From the NCBI RefSeq assembly GCF_032670585.1, contig NZ_JAVQHL010000001.1, positions 248,001 through 312,000 of the forward strand: DNA of 64,000 bases. The letters run 5' to 3'. The notes below the pieces were generated by a model. The model was given only the letters and a program-made list of their open reading frames with translations. It was not told the DNA's origin and searched no databases. Source of the DNA: Ostreiculturibacter nitratireducens. GTDB taxonomy: Bacteria; Pseudomonadota; Alphaproteobacteria; Rhodobacterales; Rhodobacteraceae. Positions 34,289-42,904 of the stretch are shown piece by piece. How positions within the stretch are numbered: the stretch's first letter is position 1; every line of letters begins with the position of its first letter. A program made the translations under genes and the position numbers.

Positions 34289-35920
34289 ATGCATCTCAAC
34301 CAGGTGGCGACGCAGCCGATCGAGGGGCAGAAGCCCGGCACCTCCGGACTTCGGAAGAAGACGAAGGTCTTCATGGGGCCCCACTACCTGGAGAACTTCG
34401 TTCAGGCGATCTTCGACGCGATCGGGGGCGCGACGGGAAAGACCTTCGTGCTAGGCGGGGACGGGCGCTATTTCAGCCATGAGGCGGCGCAGGTCATCCT
34501 GCGGATGGCTGCGGCGAATGGTGCCGCCAAGGTCATCGTGGGGCAGGGTGCGTTGCTCAGCACGCCTGCGGCGTCGAACCTCATTCGGCTTTTCAGGACG
34601 GACGGCGGAATAATCCTCTCGGCGAGCCACAACCCGGGTGGCCATGACGAGGATTTTGGCGTGAAGTTCAATACCCCCAACGGTGGTCCCGCTCCGGAAG
34701 CCGTGACGGAGGCGATCTTCGCGCGGACGAAGACGATCCAGCAATACGGCATCCTCGAAACGGTGGACGCGGACCTGTCGGGGCCCGGCGTTCAGCGTAT
34801 GGGCGACATGGTGGTCGAGGTCGTGGACCCGGTGGCGGACTACGCCGCGCTCATGGAAACGCTGTTCGACTTCGGCGCGATCCGAGAACTCTTCGCCTCG
34901 GGGTTCCGGATGCGGTTCGACGCGATGAATGCCGTGACAGGTCCTTACGCGACCGAAGTTCTGGAAAACAGGCTGGGCGCGCCAAAGGGGACCGTCGTGC
35001 ATGGCGCGCCACTGCCGGATTTTGGCGGAATGCACCCGGATCCGAATCCGACCTGGGCGCATGAACTGATCGCCGAGATGATGCAGGCCGATGCGCCCGA
35101 TTTCGGCGCGGCCTCTGATGGGGACGGCGACCGCAACATGGTCCTTGGGCGCGGCGTCTATGTGAGCCCGTCGGACAGCCTCGCGGTGCTTGCCGCGAAT
35201 GCGCATCTCGCCCCGGGATACGCCGGAGGGCTGAAGGGCGTCGCCCGGTCCATGCCGACTTCCGCGGCGGTGGACCGTGTGGCCGACGCGATGGGTCTGC
35301 CGAAGTACGAGACCCCGACGGGCTGGAAGTTCTTCGGAAACCTGATGGACGCGGACCGCGTGACGCTTTGCGGTGAAGAAAGTTTCGGCAACGGTTCGGA
35401 TCACGTGCGGGAAAAGGACGGGCTCTGGGCGGTTCTCCTGTGGTTGAACATCCTTGCGGTTCGGAAGCAGTCGGTCGGCGAGATCATGGCCGATCACTGG
35501 AACCGTTATGGCCGCAACTACTATTCACGGCACGACTACGAGGCGTTGGATGCGTCTACGGCGAACGTGATCATGGGCGACCTTCGCGCCCGCCTCGACA
35601 CGCTTCCGGGAAGCACCGTTGAAGGGATGAGGATCAGTTCCGCGGACGACTTCGCCTATACCGACCCCGTCGACGGGTCGCAGGCGACAGGGCAGGGGTT
35701 GCGGATCGTCTTCGATGGCGGTTCGCGCATCGTGCTTCGGATCTCGGGAACGGGAACGGAGGGGGCGACGATCCGGCTCTATCTGGAACGGTACGTCGCC
35801 GGGCCAGAGGGGCTTGGAGAAGAGCCGCAGAAGGCCCTGGCTCCGGTCATCCGTGCGGCCGAGACCCTGACCGGATTGCGCGAGCGTTCCGGCCGGTCTG
35901 AACCGGACGTCGTGACCTGA
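34289..35920 (+). CDS. pgm: Phosphoglucomutase (alpha-D-glucose phosphate-specific)
   Basis: This 543-residue enzyme interconverts glucose 1-phosphate and glucose 6-phosphate, linking glycogen to glycolysis. The phosphoserine loop is LSASHNPGG (Ser113), the metal loop is ASDGDGDRNMV, and the sugar loop is CGEESFGNGSDH. The C-terminal phosphate loop has LRISGTGTEGATIRLYLE. It is the last gene of the six-gene glg operon; an imperfect hairpin follows the stop. Confidence 0.95.
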   Translation: MHLNQVATQPIEGQKPGTSGLRKKTKVFMGPHYLENFVQAIFDAIGGATGKTFVLGGDGRYFSHEAAQVILRMAAANGAAKVIVGQGALLSTPAASNLIRLFRTDGGIILSASHNPGGHDEDFGVKFNTPNGGPAPEAVTEAIFARTKTIQQYGILETVDADLSGPGVQRMGDMVVEVVDPVADYAALMETLFDFGAIRELFASGFRMRFDAMNAVTGPYATEVLENRLGAPKGTVVHGAPLPDFGGMHPDPNPTWAHELIAEMMQADAPDFGAASDGDGDRNMVLGRGVYVSPSDSLAVLAANAHLAPGYAGGLKGVARSMPTSAAVDRVADAMGLPKYETPTGWKFFGNLMDADRVTLCGEESFGNGSDHVREKDGLWAVLLWLNILAVRKQSVGEIMADHWNRYGRNYYSRHDYEALDASTANVIMGDLRARLDTLPGSTVEGMRISSADDFAYTDPVDGSQATGQGLRIVFDGGSRIVLRISGTGTEGATIRLYLERYVAGPEGLGEEPQKALAPVIRAAETLTGLRERSGRSEPDVVT

Positions 35921-35925
35921 GCAAA

Positions 35926-35958
35926 CCGGCCCACGGGGTATATGTCCTCGTTGGCCGG
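35926..35958 (+). terminator. Imperfect hairpin downstream of pgm
   Basis: CCGGCC (35926-35931) pairs with GGCCGG (35953-35958), and inside it ACGGGG pairs with CCTCGT, with one internal mismatch and a 7-nt loop. It begins 5 nt after the pgm stop. No T-run follows, so this is a possible 3' stabiliser or Rho-assisted end. Confidence 0.45.
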
Positions 35959-36195
35959 ACAGTCCCACCGGCGCCTGCCTTATTTTCGCTCGATTCTAAA
36001 CAAATAACCGCGCGCTTTCGGCGCTACCAAAGAGCTTGGGGTATTGCCTTGTCCGTATGAGGCGGCCCCGAGGCAAAGGAGACTGCTGGGCTGAAGGCGG
36101 ATCCGGCGATTACGGCACTGCCGGTGCTCCGCCACAGGGTTTTGTGGGCTCTCAGGATCTTTGCACAATGTGTGGGTGTGCCTTGGAGTGGAGCG

Positions 36196-36636
36196 ATGCA
36201 GGTTTCGGCTCAGGTTATCAAGACGATCGAACGGGCAATCGGCGAAAGAAGCAGCCGACTCGGTGTTGCGCTCCACGATCTCAGCAAGTCGTCCAGAGGT
36301 CGCGGAACATGCGTTCTCCTGGACCATGAAGAATTCGGGGAAGCTCTGATTGCCGACAAGAACTGGCGTCTGAGCCTCGACGAAACGCAGAGAAACAGCG
36401 AGCGTCTCGCCGTTGTCGATCTGCGCGAACTGAACGGTTTCGTTCGTGTGGCGGTGCTTGCGACGCCACAGTCCGACGGGGCGGCCGCGCCAGCGGAATG
36501 CTGCGAGCTGGCATATGCCGCGCTTCGCACCGTGGAAGCGGTGGCCGAAATCACGGCCGCGTATCCGGTCGACCTTGGGGTATCCGGGCCGACGATGGGT
36601 ATGGGGATGGCGCCGCTGGCCGCAGCGGTCGGGTAA
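36196..36636 (+). CDS. Small protein of unknown function upstream of the dynamin-like pair
   Basis: This is a 146-residue predicted protein that I do not recognise. It begins MQVSAQVIKTIERAIGERSS, contains VDLRELNGFVRVAVLATP, and ends with a small hydrophobic stretch rich in Gly, Ala and Met (GMGMAPLAAAVG). No signal peptide or membrane helix is clear. GGAGTGGAG precedes the ATG. It lies 45 bp before the first dynamin-like gene on the same strand, so it is a plausible first member of that unit. The gene is real on coding-density and ribosome-site grounds; the function is unknown. Confidence 0.6.
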   Translation: MQVSAQVIKTIERAIGERSSRLGVALHDLSKSSRGRGTCVLLDHEEFGEALIADKNWRLSLDETQRNSERLAVVDLRELNGFVRVAVLATPQSDGAAAPAECCELAYAALRTVEAVAEITAAYPVDLGVSGPTMGMGMAPLAAAVG

Positions 36637-36681
36637 CTGAGTTGTTTGGGTGGGTTCACAGGTTTTGGGGGGCAATGAAAG

Positions 36682-38745
36682 ATGACGGCTGAAGAGCACG
36701 ATCAGGCGACGGTCACGGACAAGGCTATCCTGGGATTGGGATGCGAGCCGTTTGTCGGCATCAGGGAGCAATTCGACACACTGAGAGGCGTCGCGGAAAA
36801 CCTGGAAAAAGCGGTCGACGATCGCGCCCTCCGACGCATCCGCCACATCGAGTCCCAACTCGCCGATTTCTCGGCGACCGTGACGATGATCGGCCAGGTC
36901 AAGGCGGGTAAGACAGCGTTGATCAACGTCCTCGCCGGACAGCCCGGGCTTCTGCCTTCCGACGTCAACCCGTGGACGTCGGTCGTCACCACGCTCCACA
37001 TCAACAAGCCCGCGCCGCGCAACTCCAAGGCGGAGTTCCGCTTCTTCGATCGCGGCGAATGGGAACGGCTGATGACCGGCGGCGGCCGGCTCGGCGAAAT
37101 GGCCAAGCGGGCAGGGGCCGCCGATGAGGTGCGCGAGATCGAGCGCCAGATCACGGAAGTGCGCCGCAAGACGCAGGAGCGTCTTGGCAAGAATTTCGAG
37201 CTGCTTCTCGGCCAGCGGCACAATTACGATCGTTTCGATACGAAGCTGATCGAACGCTACGTCTGCCTCGGCGACCCGGATGACCCGGAAGTGCAGAACA
37301 ACAAGCAGGGGCGCTTCGCCGACCTGACACGGTCCGCGGACCTCTACCTGGAGCTGCCGGATTATCCGATGGCGCTGTCCTTGCAGGATACACCCGGCGT
37401 CAACGATCCGTTCCTGATGCGCGAGCAGATCACGCTCCGCGAGGTACGCAACACGGAACTCTGCGTGGTCGTGCTTTCTGCGAACCAGGCGCTGAACACC
37501 GTCGACCTCGCCCTGATCCGGCTGCTTTCGACGCTGGACAAGCGTCAGGTCATCATCTTCGTCAACCGCATTGACGAACTGGACAAGCCGAGCACCCAGG
37601 TTGCCGAGATCCGTAACTCGCTGATGACGACACTGACGCGCCACGGCGTCAGCGGCGCGGCGGACATCGTGTTCGGCAGCGCCAAGTGGGCCGAAGCCGC
37701 GATCGCCGGCGACCTCGACTCCATCCCCGATGCGAGCAAGGAGTCGCTCTTCGACTGGGCCTCCGTCGCCGGGATCATGGATGACGATGACGCCGACACC
37801 TACGCCTGGAAACTCTCGGGCATGCCGGCCCTGATGACGGCGATCGGCGAGAGGGTGGCGGATGGCGCCGCTTTCCGCACCCTGCAGAAGGCGCGCAAGC
37901 AGCTGAAGAACATCGTCGCACAGTCGCATGCGAGCGTGATTGCCGGGTCCGTTCAGCTGGATGGCGAAGCCTCGACACGGATGAGCCTCGGTGATGTTCA
38001 GTCGAGCTTCTCCAACATCACGCGGTCGCTACAGGCTGACCTCGAAGGCGAAACGCAGGTGATCCTCGGAGAGCTTCGCAGCCGGATGAAGACGGCGAAC
38101 GAGACCTTCGTGAACGACACCGTCGCCGCGATGATCAAGCACGTGGAGGCCTATGGCGCCGAGGGGCAGTGGGAATGCGATCCCATGCGGCTCCGGATGC
38201 AGCTTCGCGCCGCGTACCTGACGTTCTCGCGTGCGACGCGGGCGCTTTCGCAGACAGTGCTTGCCCGCGCGTCGAAGGAAATCAGCGCGGTGTACCGCGA
38301 CCTGATCGGCGAGGCTGCCGCCGACCTGCGGCTCGAAGCGCCGATGGCGCCCGCCGTGCCGCCGCCGGTGGCGATCGGCAAGACGATCGTCGTGGACCTC
38401 CAGTCCAGCTGGTGGAAGCGGTGGATGAAGCTTCGCCGGGGGGCCGCGGCTTTCGCCGATGACTACCGGGCTATCATCGCTGCGGAAACGGCGGCGATCG
38501 TGAAGGAAATCGAGGAACAGCAGGTCAGTGCGGTTAACGAAGCACTTCGGCTGACGCTCAGCGACTTCCTCGAGGATCACCGGGAGGCGCTGACGGAAAT
38601 CGCGCGGGCAGGGGCTGTCGATGCCGACGGCCTGCGCGAGGCAATCGGCAGCCAGGACAGCGGAGAGAAATCGGCAATCCTCGACGCGGCCATGGCGATG
38701 CTCGACGGTGCGCAGCCTTCAACGAAGCTGGCCGCAACTCGATAG
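36682..38745 (+). CDS. Dynamin-like GTPase 1 (full-length, with predicted stalk and membrane-binding patch)
   Basis: This 687-residue bacterial dynamin-like protein has a GTPase domain with P-loop GQVKAGKT (residues 71-78), a switch-I region with threonines in NPWTSVVTTLH, G3 DTPG (236-239) and G4 NRID (295-298, a variant of N/TKxD). The region after about residue 350 is mostly helical and could form the stalk. At about 574-585 lies a basic, aromatic patch, QSSWWKRWMKLR, that could insert into lipid. Family members bind and remodel membranes. The gene ends 9 nt before a second dynamin-type gene, as in known bacterial pairs such as DynA/DynB and CjDLP1/2. The role in this organism is unknown. 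Confidence 0.87.
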   Translation: MTAEEHDQATVTDKAILGLGCEPFVGIREQFDTLRGVAENLEKAVDDRALRRIRHIESQLADFSATVTMIGQVKAGKTALINVLAGQPGLLPSDVNPWTSVVTTLHINKPAPRNSKAEFRFFDRGEWERLMTGGGRLGEMAKRAGAADEVREIERQITEVRRKTQERLGKNFELLLGQRHNYDRFDTKLIERYVCLGDPDDPEVQNNKQGRFADLTRSADLYLELPDYPMALSLQDTPGVNDPFLMREQITLREVRNTELCVVVLSANQALNTVDLALIRLLSTLDKRQVIIFVNRIDELDKPSTQVAEIRNSLMTTLTRHGVSGAADIVFGSAKWAEAAIAGDLDSIPDASKESLFDWASVAGIMDDDDADTYAWKLSGMPALMTAIGERVADGAAFRTLQKARKQLKNIVAQSHASVIAGSVQLDGEASTRMSLGDVQSSFSNITRSLQADLEGETQVILGELRSRMKTANETFVNDTVAAMIKHVEAYGAEGQWECDPMRLRMQLRAAYLTFSRATRALSQTVLARASKEISAVYRDLIGEAAADLRLEAPMAPAVPPPVAIGKTIVVDLQSSWWKRWMKLRRGAAAFADDYRAIIAAETAAIVKEIEEQQVSAVNEALRLTLSDFLEDHREALTEIARAGAVDADGLREAIGSQDSGEKSAILDAAMAMLDGAQPSTKLAATR

Positions 38746-38754
38746 GGGGACCAG

Positions 38755-40284
38755 ATGGCGCTTGATAATCCCAGATCGCGTAACGTCACGCAGCAGCACT
38801 ATGAGCGGCTGCAGCGCTGGTCGGAGCGCAAACCCTGTGTCGCCCTCATGGGTGAATTCAGCGCCGGGAAATCGACACTTCTGAATTTCCTGATCGAGTC
38901 GGAACTCCTGCCGACGCAGATCACGGCGACCGAGCTTCCTCCGATCTGGTTCACGCATGGAACGGAGCAGTCGTTCTGGGTCGATCAGGACTGGAATCAG
39001 CACGATATCGAACCCAAGGACCTCAACGCTGTTCCGATCAACGCGCGCTTCGCCCGGATCTACGTGGAGGCAGAATTCCTGCGCCATTGCGACGTCATCG
39101 ACACGCCCGGCATTTCGGATCCGAACCTCGCCGCGGATTCCTGGCGGATTGCGGCGGGCTTCGCGAACATGGTGCTGTGGTGCACGACGGCGACCCAGGC
39201 CTGGCGGGAAACCGAGCGTTCGACCTGGCTGGCGCTGCCGGCACGGCTGCGGCGCCACAGCCTTCTTCTCGTAACGCGTGCCGACAAGCTCCTTACAGAG
39301 GCCGACAGGGAAAAGGTCGCCCGGAGGCTGCGTCGCGAAGCCGGCGAACTTTTCGCAGAGACGGTTTTCGTGGCCACGCACAACGCTGTGAAGGCCAAAC
39401 GGGAAATGGCCGAGGGCACGCCTACGCCTCTGTGGGCACAAAGCGGCGCCGCGACGCTCATGGACGAGATATTCGCGCAGTTCGATGCCATCTCAGAACA
39501 CCGCCGCAAGATGTTCAGCCGTTACGCCGTGGGCGATCCGCGCACGCGCGTTCTGAGGCTGGAGGCTCCGCTGTCGTCGGACGGGTCCGAGTCCGGGGTA
39601 GGGGAGACGCCCGCCGTCAGCGTCACGCCGGTACGCCCGGTCCGCATCTCACGCCCCGGTGCCGACCGCCGGACCGAGCGGCCCGTGGCAAGCCCGGGTC
39701 AGGACCGGCGCGAATGGCTGCGCGAGGCTTTCTCCGAAGCCCGCCGCGAGGAGGAGGCTGAGCTCGACGAGACCGTCGACGAGGCGCGGGAACTCGACGA
39801 AGCAGCCGAGATCGAAGTGACGCCCGAGCCCATCGCGATAGAGACCGCTCCCGAAACCCTTGATGACGATGCGGGCGCATCGATGCCCGCCGTCATGGAC
39901 CACGGGCAAGCAGATGAGGACGAACTGCCAGAAGAAGACGTTGTCCTGGAAGCGTCGCCGGAGGCCGTTCGGGCCCCCGAAGCCACGGAAGAGGAACCGC
40001 GCAGCGAAGCGCCGCTCCGCTCCGTATCCCTTCGCATCCCGAAGGAAGTGGCCATCTGGCGCGATATCGTTTCGAAGGCACCTCAGGACATGTCGGCCGA
40101 ACAGGTCATCGCCTTGATCGACGAACTCCTCTGCCGGCTCTACGGCGAGAAGGAGGATCAGGGGCAATCTGCGGATCAGGCTTCGGATGACCTGAAATCC
40201 CTTCGCCACCGCCGGAGCGAGGCCGCGGCTTCCTCGACTTTCGGGAACAGGGCGGAAGGAAAAGGGTGGCGCCGCCTCGCCTGA
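38755..40284 (+). CDS. Dynamin-type GTPase 2 (short GTPase domain plus acidic disordered tail)
   Basis: This 509-residue protein has a compact dynamin_N GTPase domain (about residues 1-265): P-loop GEFSAGKS (33-40), ITATELPP as a switch-I candidate, G3 DTPG (116-119) and G4 TRAD (174-177). It lacks an obvious stalk. Instead, residues 270-325 are Pro/Arg-rich, 325-425 are strongly acidic (many Glu and Asp) and probably disordered, and a helical segment (KEVAIWRDIVSK, then AEQVIALIDELLCRLYG) lies at about 428-463. A 9-nt gap and same strand as dynamin-like 1 suggest that the two GTPases work together. It may be the regulatory partner rather than the membrane-bending one; that is inference. Confidence 0.85.
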   Translation: MALDNPRSRNVTQQHYERLQRWSERKPCVALMGEFSAGKSTLLNFLIESELLPTQITATELPPIWFTHGTEQSFWVDQDWNQHDIEPKDLNAVPINARFARIYVEAEFLRHCDVIDTPGISDPNLAADSWRIAAGFANMVLWCTTATQAWRETERSTWLALPARLRRHSLLLVTRADKLLTEADREKVARRLRREAGELFAETVFVATHNAVKAKREMAEGTPTPLWAQSGAATLMDEIFAQFDAISEHRRKMFSRYAVGDPRTRVLRLEAPLSSDGSESGVGETPAVSVTPVRPVRISRPGADRRTERPVASPGQDRREWLREAFSEARREEEAELDETVDEARELDEAAEIEVTPEPIAIETAPETLDDDAGASMPAVMDHGQADEDELPEEDVVLEASPEAVRAPEATEEEPRSEAPLRSVSLRIPKEVAIWRDIVSKAPQDMSAEQVIALIDELLCRLYGEKEDQGQSADQASDDLKSLRHRRSEAAASSTFGNRAEGKGWRRLA

Positions 40285-40375
40285 GACGGCGCATCTCGCC
40301 GCCGTGGGTGGCGAGCTTGCAGAATTTTCTCTGTCGTGAGACACCCGGGCAGAGGAAGTCTGGGAGTTCAAGGAA

Positions 40376-40729
40376 GTGTCGACCGATATCTCTAAAACCG
40401 GTGAGATTTCCGGGTTCGTTGGTGCATGCCTCGTTGACTTGGATACGGGGCTGATGCTGGCCTCGGCCGGCGGCGGCGCTCTGGACCTGGAAGCAGCGGC
40501 AGCTCTTCACACGCAGGTCGTAAAAGCGAAACTCGACGCGATCATCACGCTTGGCCTCGATGACATCATCGAGGACATCCTCATCACGCTCGGCAAGCAA
40601 TACCATCTGATCCGGCCGCTCGAGAACAACCCGACTGTCTTCATCTCTCTGGTGTTGGACCGGAAGGGCTCGAACCTTGGCATGGCGCGCCTGCAGCTAA
40701 AGAACGTCACGTCGGGAATGATGTTCTAG
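40376..40729 (+). CDS. Roadblock/LC7-like small protein
   Basis: This 117-residue protein starts with GTG (MSTDISKTG). The core GFVGACLVDLDTGLMLAS, followed by a helix and LVLDRKGSNLGMARLQL, matches the roadblock/LC7 strand-helix-strand pattern. Bacterial roadblock proteins such as MglB act on small GTPases as GAPs or scaffolds. It lies 91 bp after dynamin-type GTPase 2 on the same strand, so it may regulate or recruit the dynamin-like pair. The roadblock call is by eye and moderately sure; the partnership is inference. Confidence 0.7.
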   Translation: MSTDISKTGEISGFVGACLVDLDTGLMLASAGGGALDLEAAAALHTQVVKAKLDAIITLGLDDIIEDILITLGKQYHLIRPLENNPTVFISLVLDRKGSNLGMARLQLKNVTSGMMF

Positions 40730-41219
40730 GCTCAGCGCGTCTGCGTTTTTTCGGAGGTGGGGAAGGCGAAAAGACCGTGGGCAGCACATCCTGTTCAGGA
40801 CATCCAGAAAGCGGATAATCAATATTATGTAAAATAATGATGTGCCTGTGATCCTGCGTTTCCGGCACGTTCGATCCGTCCACTACGCAAAGGAAACAGC
40901 GTAGTTCGGTTCAGCTCCTGCACCCAAGGCACTGATTTGGCATGAAGTTTAGGACTCGCGTGATGCTGCCGCATGCAACGCACTCACATGCCTGAACAAA
41001 GGTCATTCGCACCGTCTCCCTCGGATTGGCTGTGCATCATCGTCTGGGACGCGCAACACCGGATCCGTATCGCGCGATGCAAACACGTTTGTCGGATGCG
41101 CGCGGAAAACCGGGCGACGCGGCGGGAAGGTCGCTTGTGTGTCCCTGCCCTTTGGCACTTGCCGATAACCCGCCGCTGCATCATATTCACCGGAAAGAAT
41201 GTTTCCTTGGGGGGAGTTC
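40730..41219. other. Gene-poor region after the roadblock gene, with inverted repeats
   Basis: This is a 490-bp stretch without a convincing gene; short ORFs here lack ribosome sites and recognisable sequence. It holds an AT-rich segment with ATTAT (40824-40828) and ATAAT (40834-40838) arms, and a 7-bp inverted repeat, ACTACGC (40882-40888) with GCGTAGT (40899-40905). It should contain the promoter of the Tat-exported metallohydrolase. Confidence 0.45.
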
Positions 41220-42137
41220 ATGAAGGTTACTCGTCGGCATTTCACCATGACCGCAGGTGCGGCACTGGGCGCGGCTCTGCTTCCGCGGCGTGGTTGGGCT
41301 GGTGCTTCCGTCGAGATGGGCTCTGCCCGGATCGATGTGCTGAGCGATGGCCACCTGATCCTTCCCGGCGGGTTCATCCTGGGCGATCTGCCGGCTGACG
41401 AGGTCGCACCGATCCTCGCCAGATACGGGCTCGACGGCAACGAGTTCCGGCCTGACTGCAACGTCACCCTGTATCGGGATGGAACCAATACGGTTCTCTT
41501 CGACGTGGGTTCGGGAAATGACTTCATGCCCAGTGCCGGCAAGCTCCCCGAGGCGCTGGACGCCCTTGGCGTGTCGGCGGAGGAAGTCACGCATGTCGTC
41601 TTCACCCATGGCCACCCGGACCATCTCTGGGGGCTTCTGGATGAATTCGACGAACCGCTTTTCGCCAACGCGTCCTTCATGATCGGCCGGACGGAGCGCG
41701 ATTACTGGACGGATCCGAACACGGTCTCGACGATCGATCCCGCCCGCCAGACCTTTGCGGTCGGTGCGAAACGGCGCCTCGATGCGATTGCCGATCTGGT
41801 CGAGGTTTTCGAGGATGGAGCGGAGATCCTTCCCGGGATCGCGGCCCGCGCCACGATCGGGCACACGCCCGGTCACATGGCGTTCGAGATCCGCCAGGGC
41901 AACGAGGCCGCGATGGTCCTCGGAGACTGCATCGGGAACCACCATCTTGCGTTCGAACGGCCGGACTGGCTTTCCGGCTCCGACCAGGACAAGCCGCTTG
42001 CCGCCGAGACCCGCGTGGGCCTTCTCGATCAGCTGGCCGCCGAGCAGACGCGCCTGATCGGCTTCCACTTGCCTTTCCCGGGAATCGGACGTGCGGAACG
42101 GTTCGAAAGCGGCTATCGCTACGTGCCCGAGGACTGA
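41220..42137 (+). CDS. Tat-exported metallo-beta-lactamase-fold hydrolase
   Basis: This 305-residue enzyme has a twin-arginine signal, MKVTRRHFTMTAGAALGAAL, with TRRHF as the core motif. The mature protein carries the metal-binding motif FTHGHPDHLWG, further histidines in IGHTPGHMAF, and an aspartate in VLGDCIGNHHL, consistent with a two-metal hydrolase of the lactonase/glyoxalase-II type. Export in folded form suggests a periplasmic substrate. The ATG at 41220 follows GGGGGGAG. The substrate is unknown. It precedes a thioredoxin-fold gene by 66 bp. Confidence 0.85.
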   Translation: MKVTRRHFTMTAGAALGAALLPRRGWAGASVEMGSARIDVLSDGHLILPGGFILGDLPADEVAPILARYGLDGNEFRPDCNVTLYRDGTNTVLFDVGSGNDFMPSAGKLPEALDALGVSAEEVTHVVFTHGHPDHLWGLLDEFDEPLFANASFMIGRTERDYWTDPNTVSTIDPARQTFAVGAKRRLDAIADLVEVFEDGAEILPGIAARATIGHTPGHMAFEIRQGNEAAMVLGDCIGNHHLAFERPDWLSGSDQDKPLAAETRVGLLDQLAAEQTRLIGFHLPFPGIGRAERFESGYRYVPED

Positions 42138-42203
42138 TCCTTCCCTTGGCGCGGATGCACCAAGGGCTAGTTGGTCCTGGGGAAACAGATAGAGGAGGAT
42201 ATC

Positions 42204-42758
42204 ATGGCCGTCTCTCCGCCGGTTTGCGATTTTGGCTGGAAAGCACCGGATTTCACCCTTCCCGGGACGGATGGGCGCAGCTGGTCCTTGAAGGATGTCG
42301 CGGGGCCGAACGGGACGCTCGTGATGTTCATCTGCAACCACTGCCCATACGTCAAGGCCGTCATGGATCGCATCATTCGGGACGCGAAGGACCTGGCCGC
42401 TCTTGACATCGGCGTTGCCGCGATCAGCTCGAACGACGCGAAGGAATATCCTGCGGACAGCTTCGACAACATGAAGGCCGAGGCGGAGAAATGGGGATTG
42501 CCGTTCCCCTATCTCTACGATGAATCGCAGGACGTCGCGCGGGCCTACGGTGCGGCATGCACGCCCGACTTCTTCGGTTTCAACTCCGAATTCGAACTGC
42601 AATATCGTGGACGCCTGGATGCTTCGGGCAAGAATCCAGCGCCCCCGGACGCAAGGCGCGAACTTTTCGAAGCGATGAAACAGGTGGCCGAGTCCGGCCA
42701 GGGCCCGCGCGAACAGGTCGCGAGCATGGGGTGTTCCATCAAGTGGAAGGCCAAGTAG
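42204..42758 (+). CDS. Thioredoxin/AhpC-TSA-like protein
   Basis: This 184-residue thioredoxin-fold protein has APDFTLPGTDGRSWSLKDV, split as APDFTLPGTDGRS and WSLKDV, and the active-site-like FICNHCPYVKAV (Cys-Asn-His-Cys). The family is often annotated as a thioredoxin-like protein or alkyl hydroperoxide reductase relative. No signal peptide is visible, so it is probably cytoplasmic. AGAGGAGG precedes the ATG at 42204. It sits between two metallo-beta-lactamase-fold genes and near a SulP transporter, a sulfur/redox context. Confidence 0.85.
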   Translation: MAVSPPVCDFGWKAPDFTLPGTDGRSWSLKDVAGPNGTLVMFICNHCPYVKAVMDRIIRDAKDLAALDIGVAAISSNDAKEYPADSFDNMKAEAEKWGLPFPYLYDESQDVARAYGAACTPDFFGFNSEFELQYRGRLDASGKNPAPPDARRELFEAMKQVAESGQGPREQVASMGCSIKWKAK

Positions 42759-42834
42759 GCCCCCTACCCTCGCATTCTGTACCGGTCGCGGCCTGACACT
42801 CGGTCGAAACGCCGCGCCGTGGACGCGTTAAATA

Positions 42835-42858
42835 ACACATTCAAAACTTGCTATGTGT
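42835..42858. promoter_or_regulatory. Inverted repeat upstream of the persulfide-dioxygenase-like gene
   Basis: ACACAT (42835-42840) and ATGTGT (42853-42858) are 6-bp arms 12 nt apart, 47 bp before the ATG at 42905. It is a candidate site for a sulfide-responsive ArsR-type repressor (BigR/SqrR-like), but no match to a known consensus was found. Confidence 0.3.
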
Positions 42859-42904
42859 GGGCCGGGCGCTATATAAGCGTGACAAGCCAATGCGGAGGAA
42901 TTCA

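Noticed and set aside
35980..37929. 649-residue minus-strand open frame over the dynamin-like gene
   Set aside because: It runs antisense through the GTPase coding region and lacks a ribosome site and any motif.
36196..40729. The dynamin-like cluster as a phage-defence island
   Set aside because: No nuclease, toxin, integrase, tRNA junction or compositional shift is visible nearby; a housekeeping membrane role is at least as likely.
40815..40845. AT-rich patch as a replication origin
   Set aside because: No DnaA-box cluster or dnaA/repABC-type gene is nearby; the patch is only about 30 bp.
40973..41398. 141-residue plus-strand open frame before the Tat-exported hydrolase
   Set aside because: It overlaps the well-supported hydrolase start in another frame and has random-looking composition.
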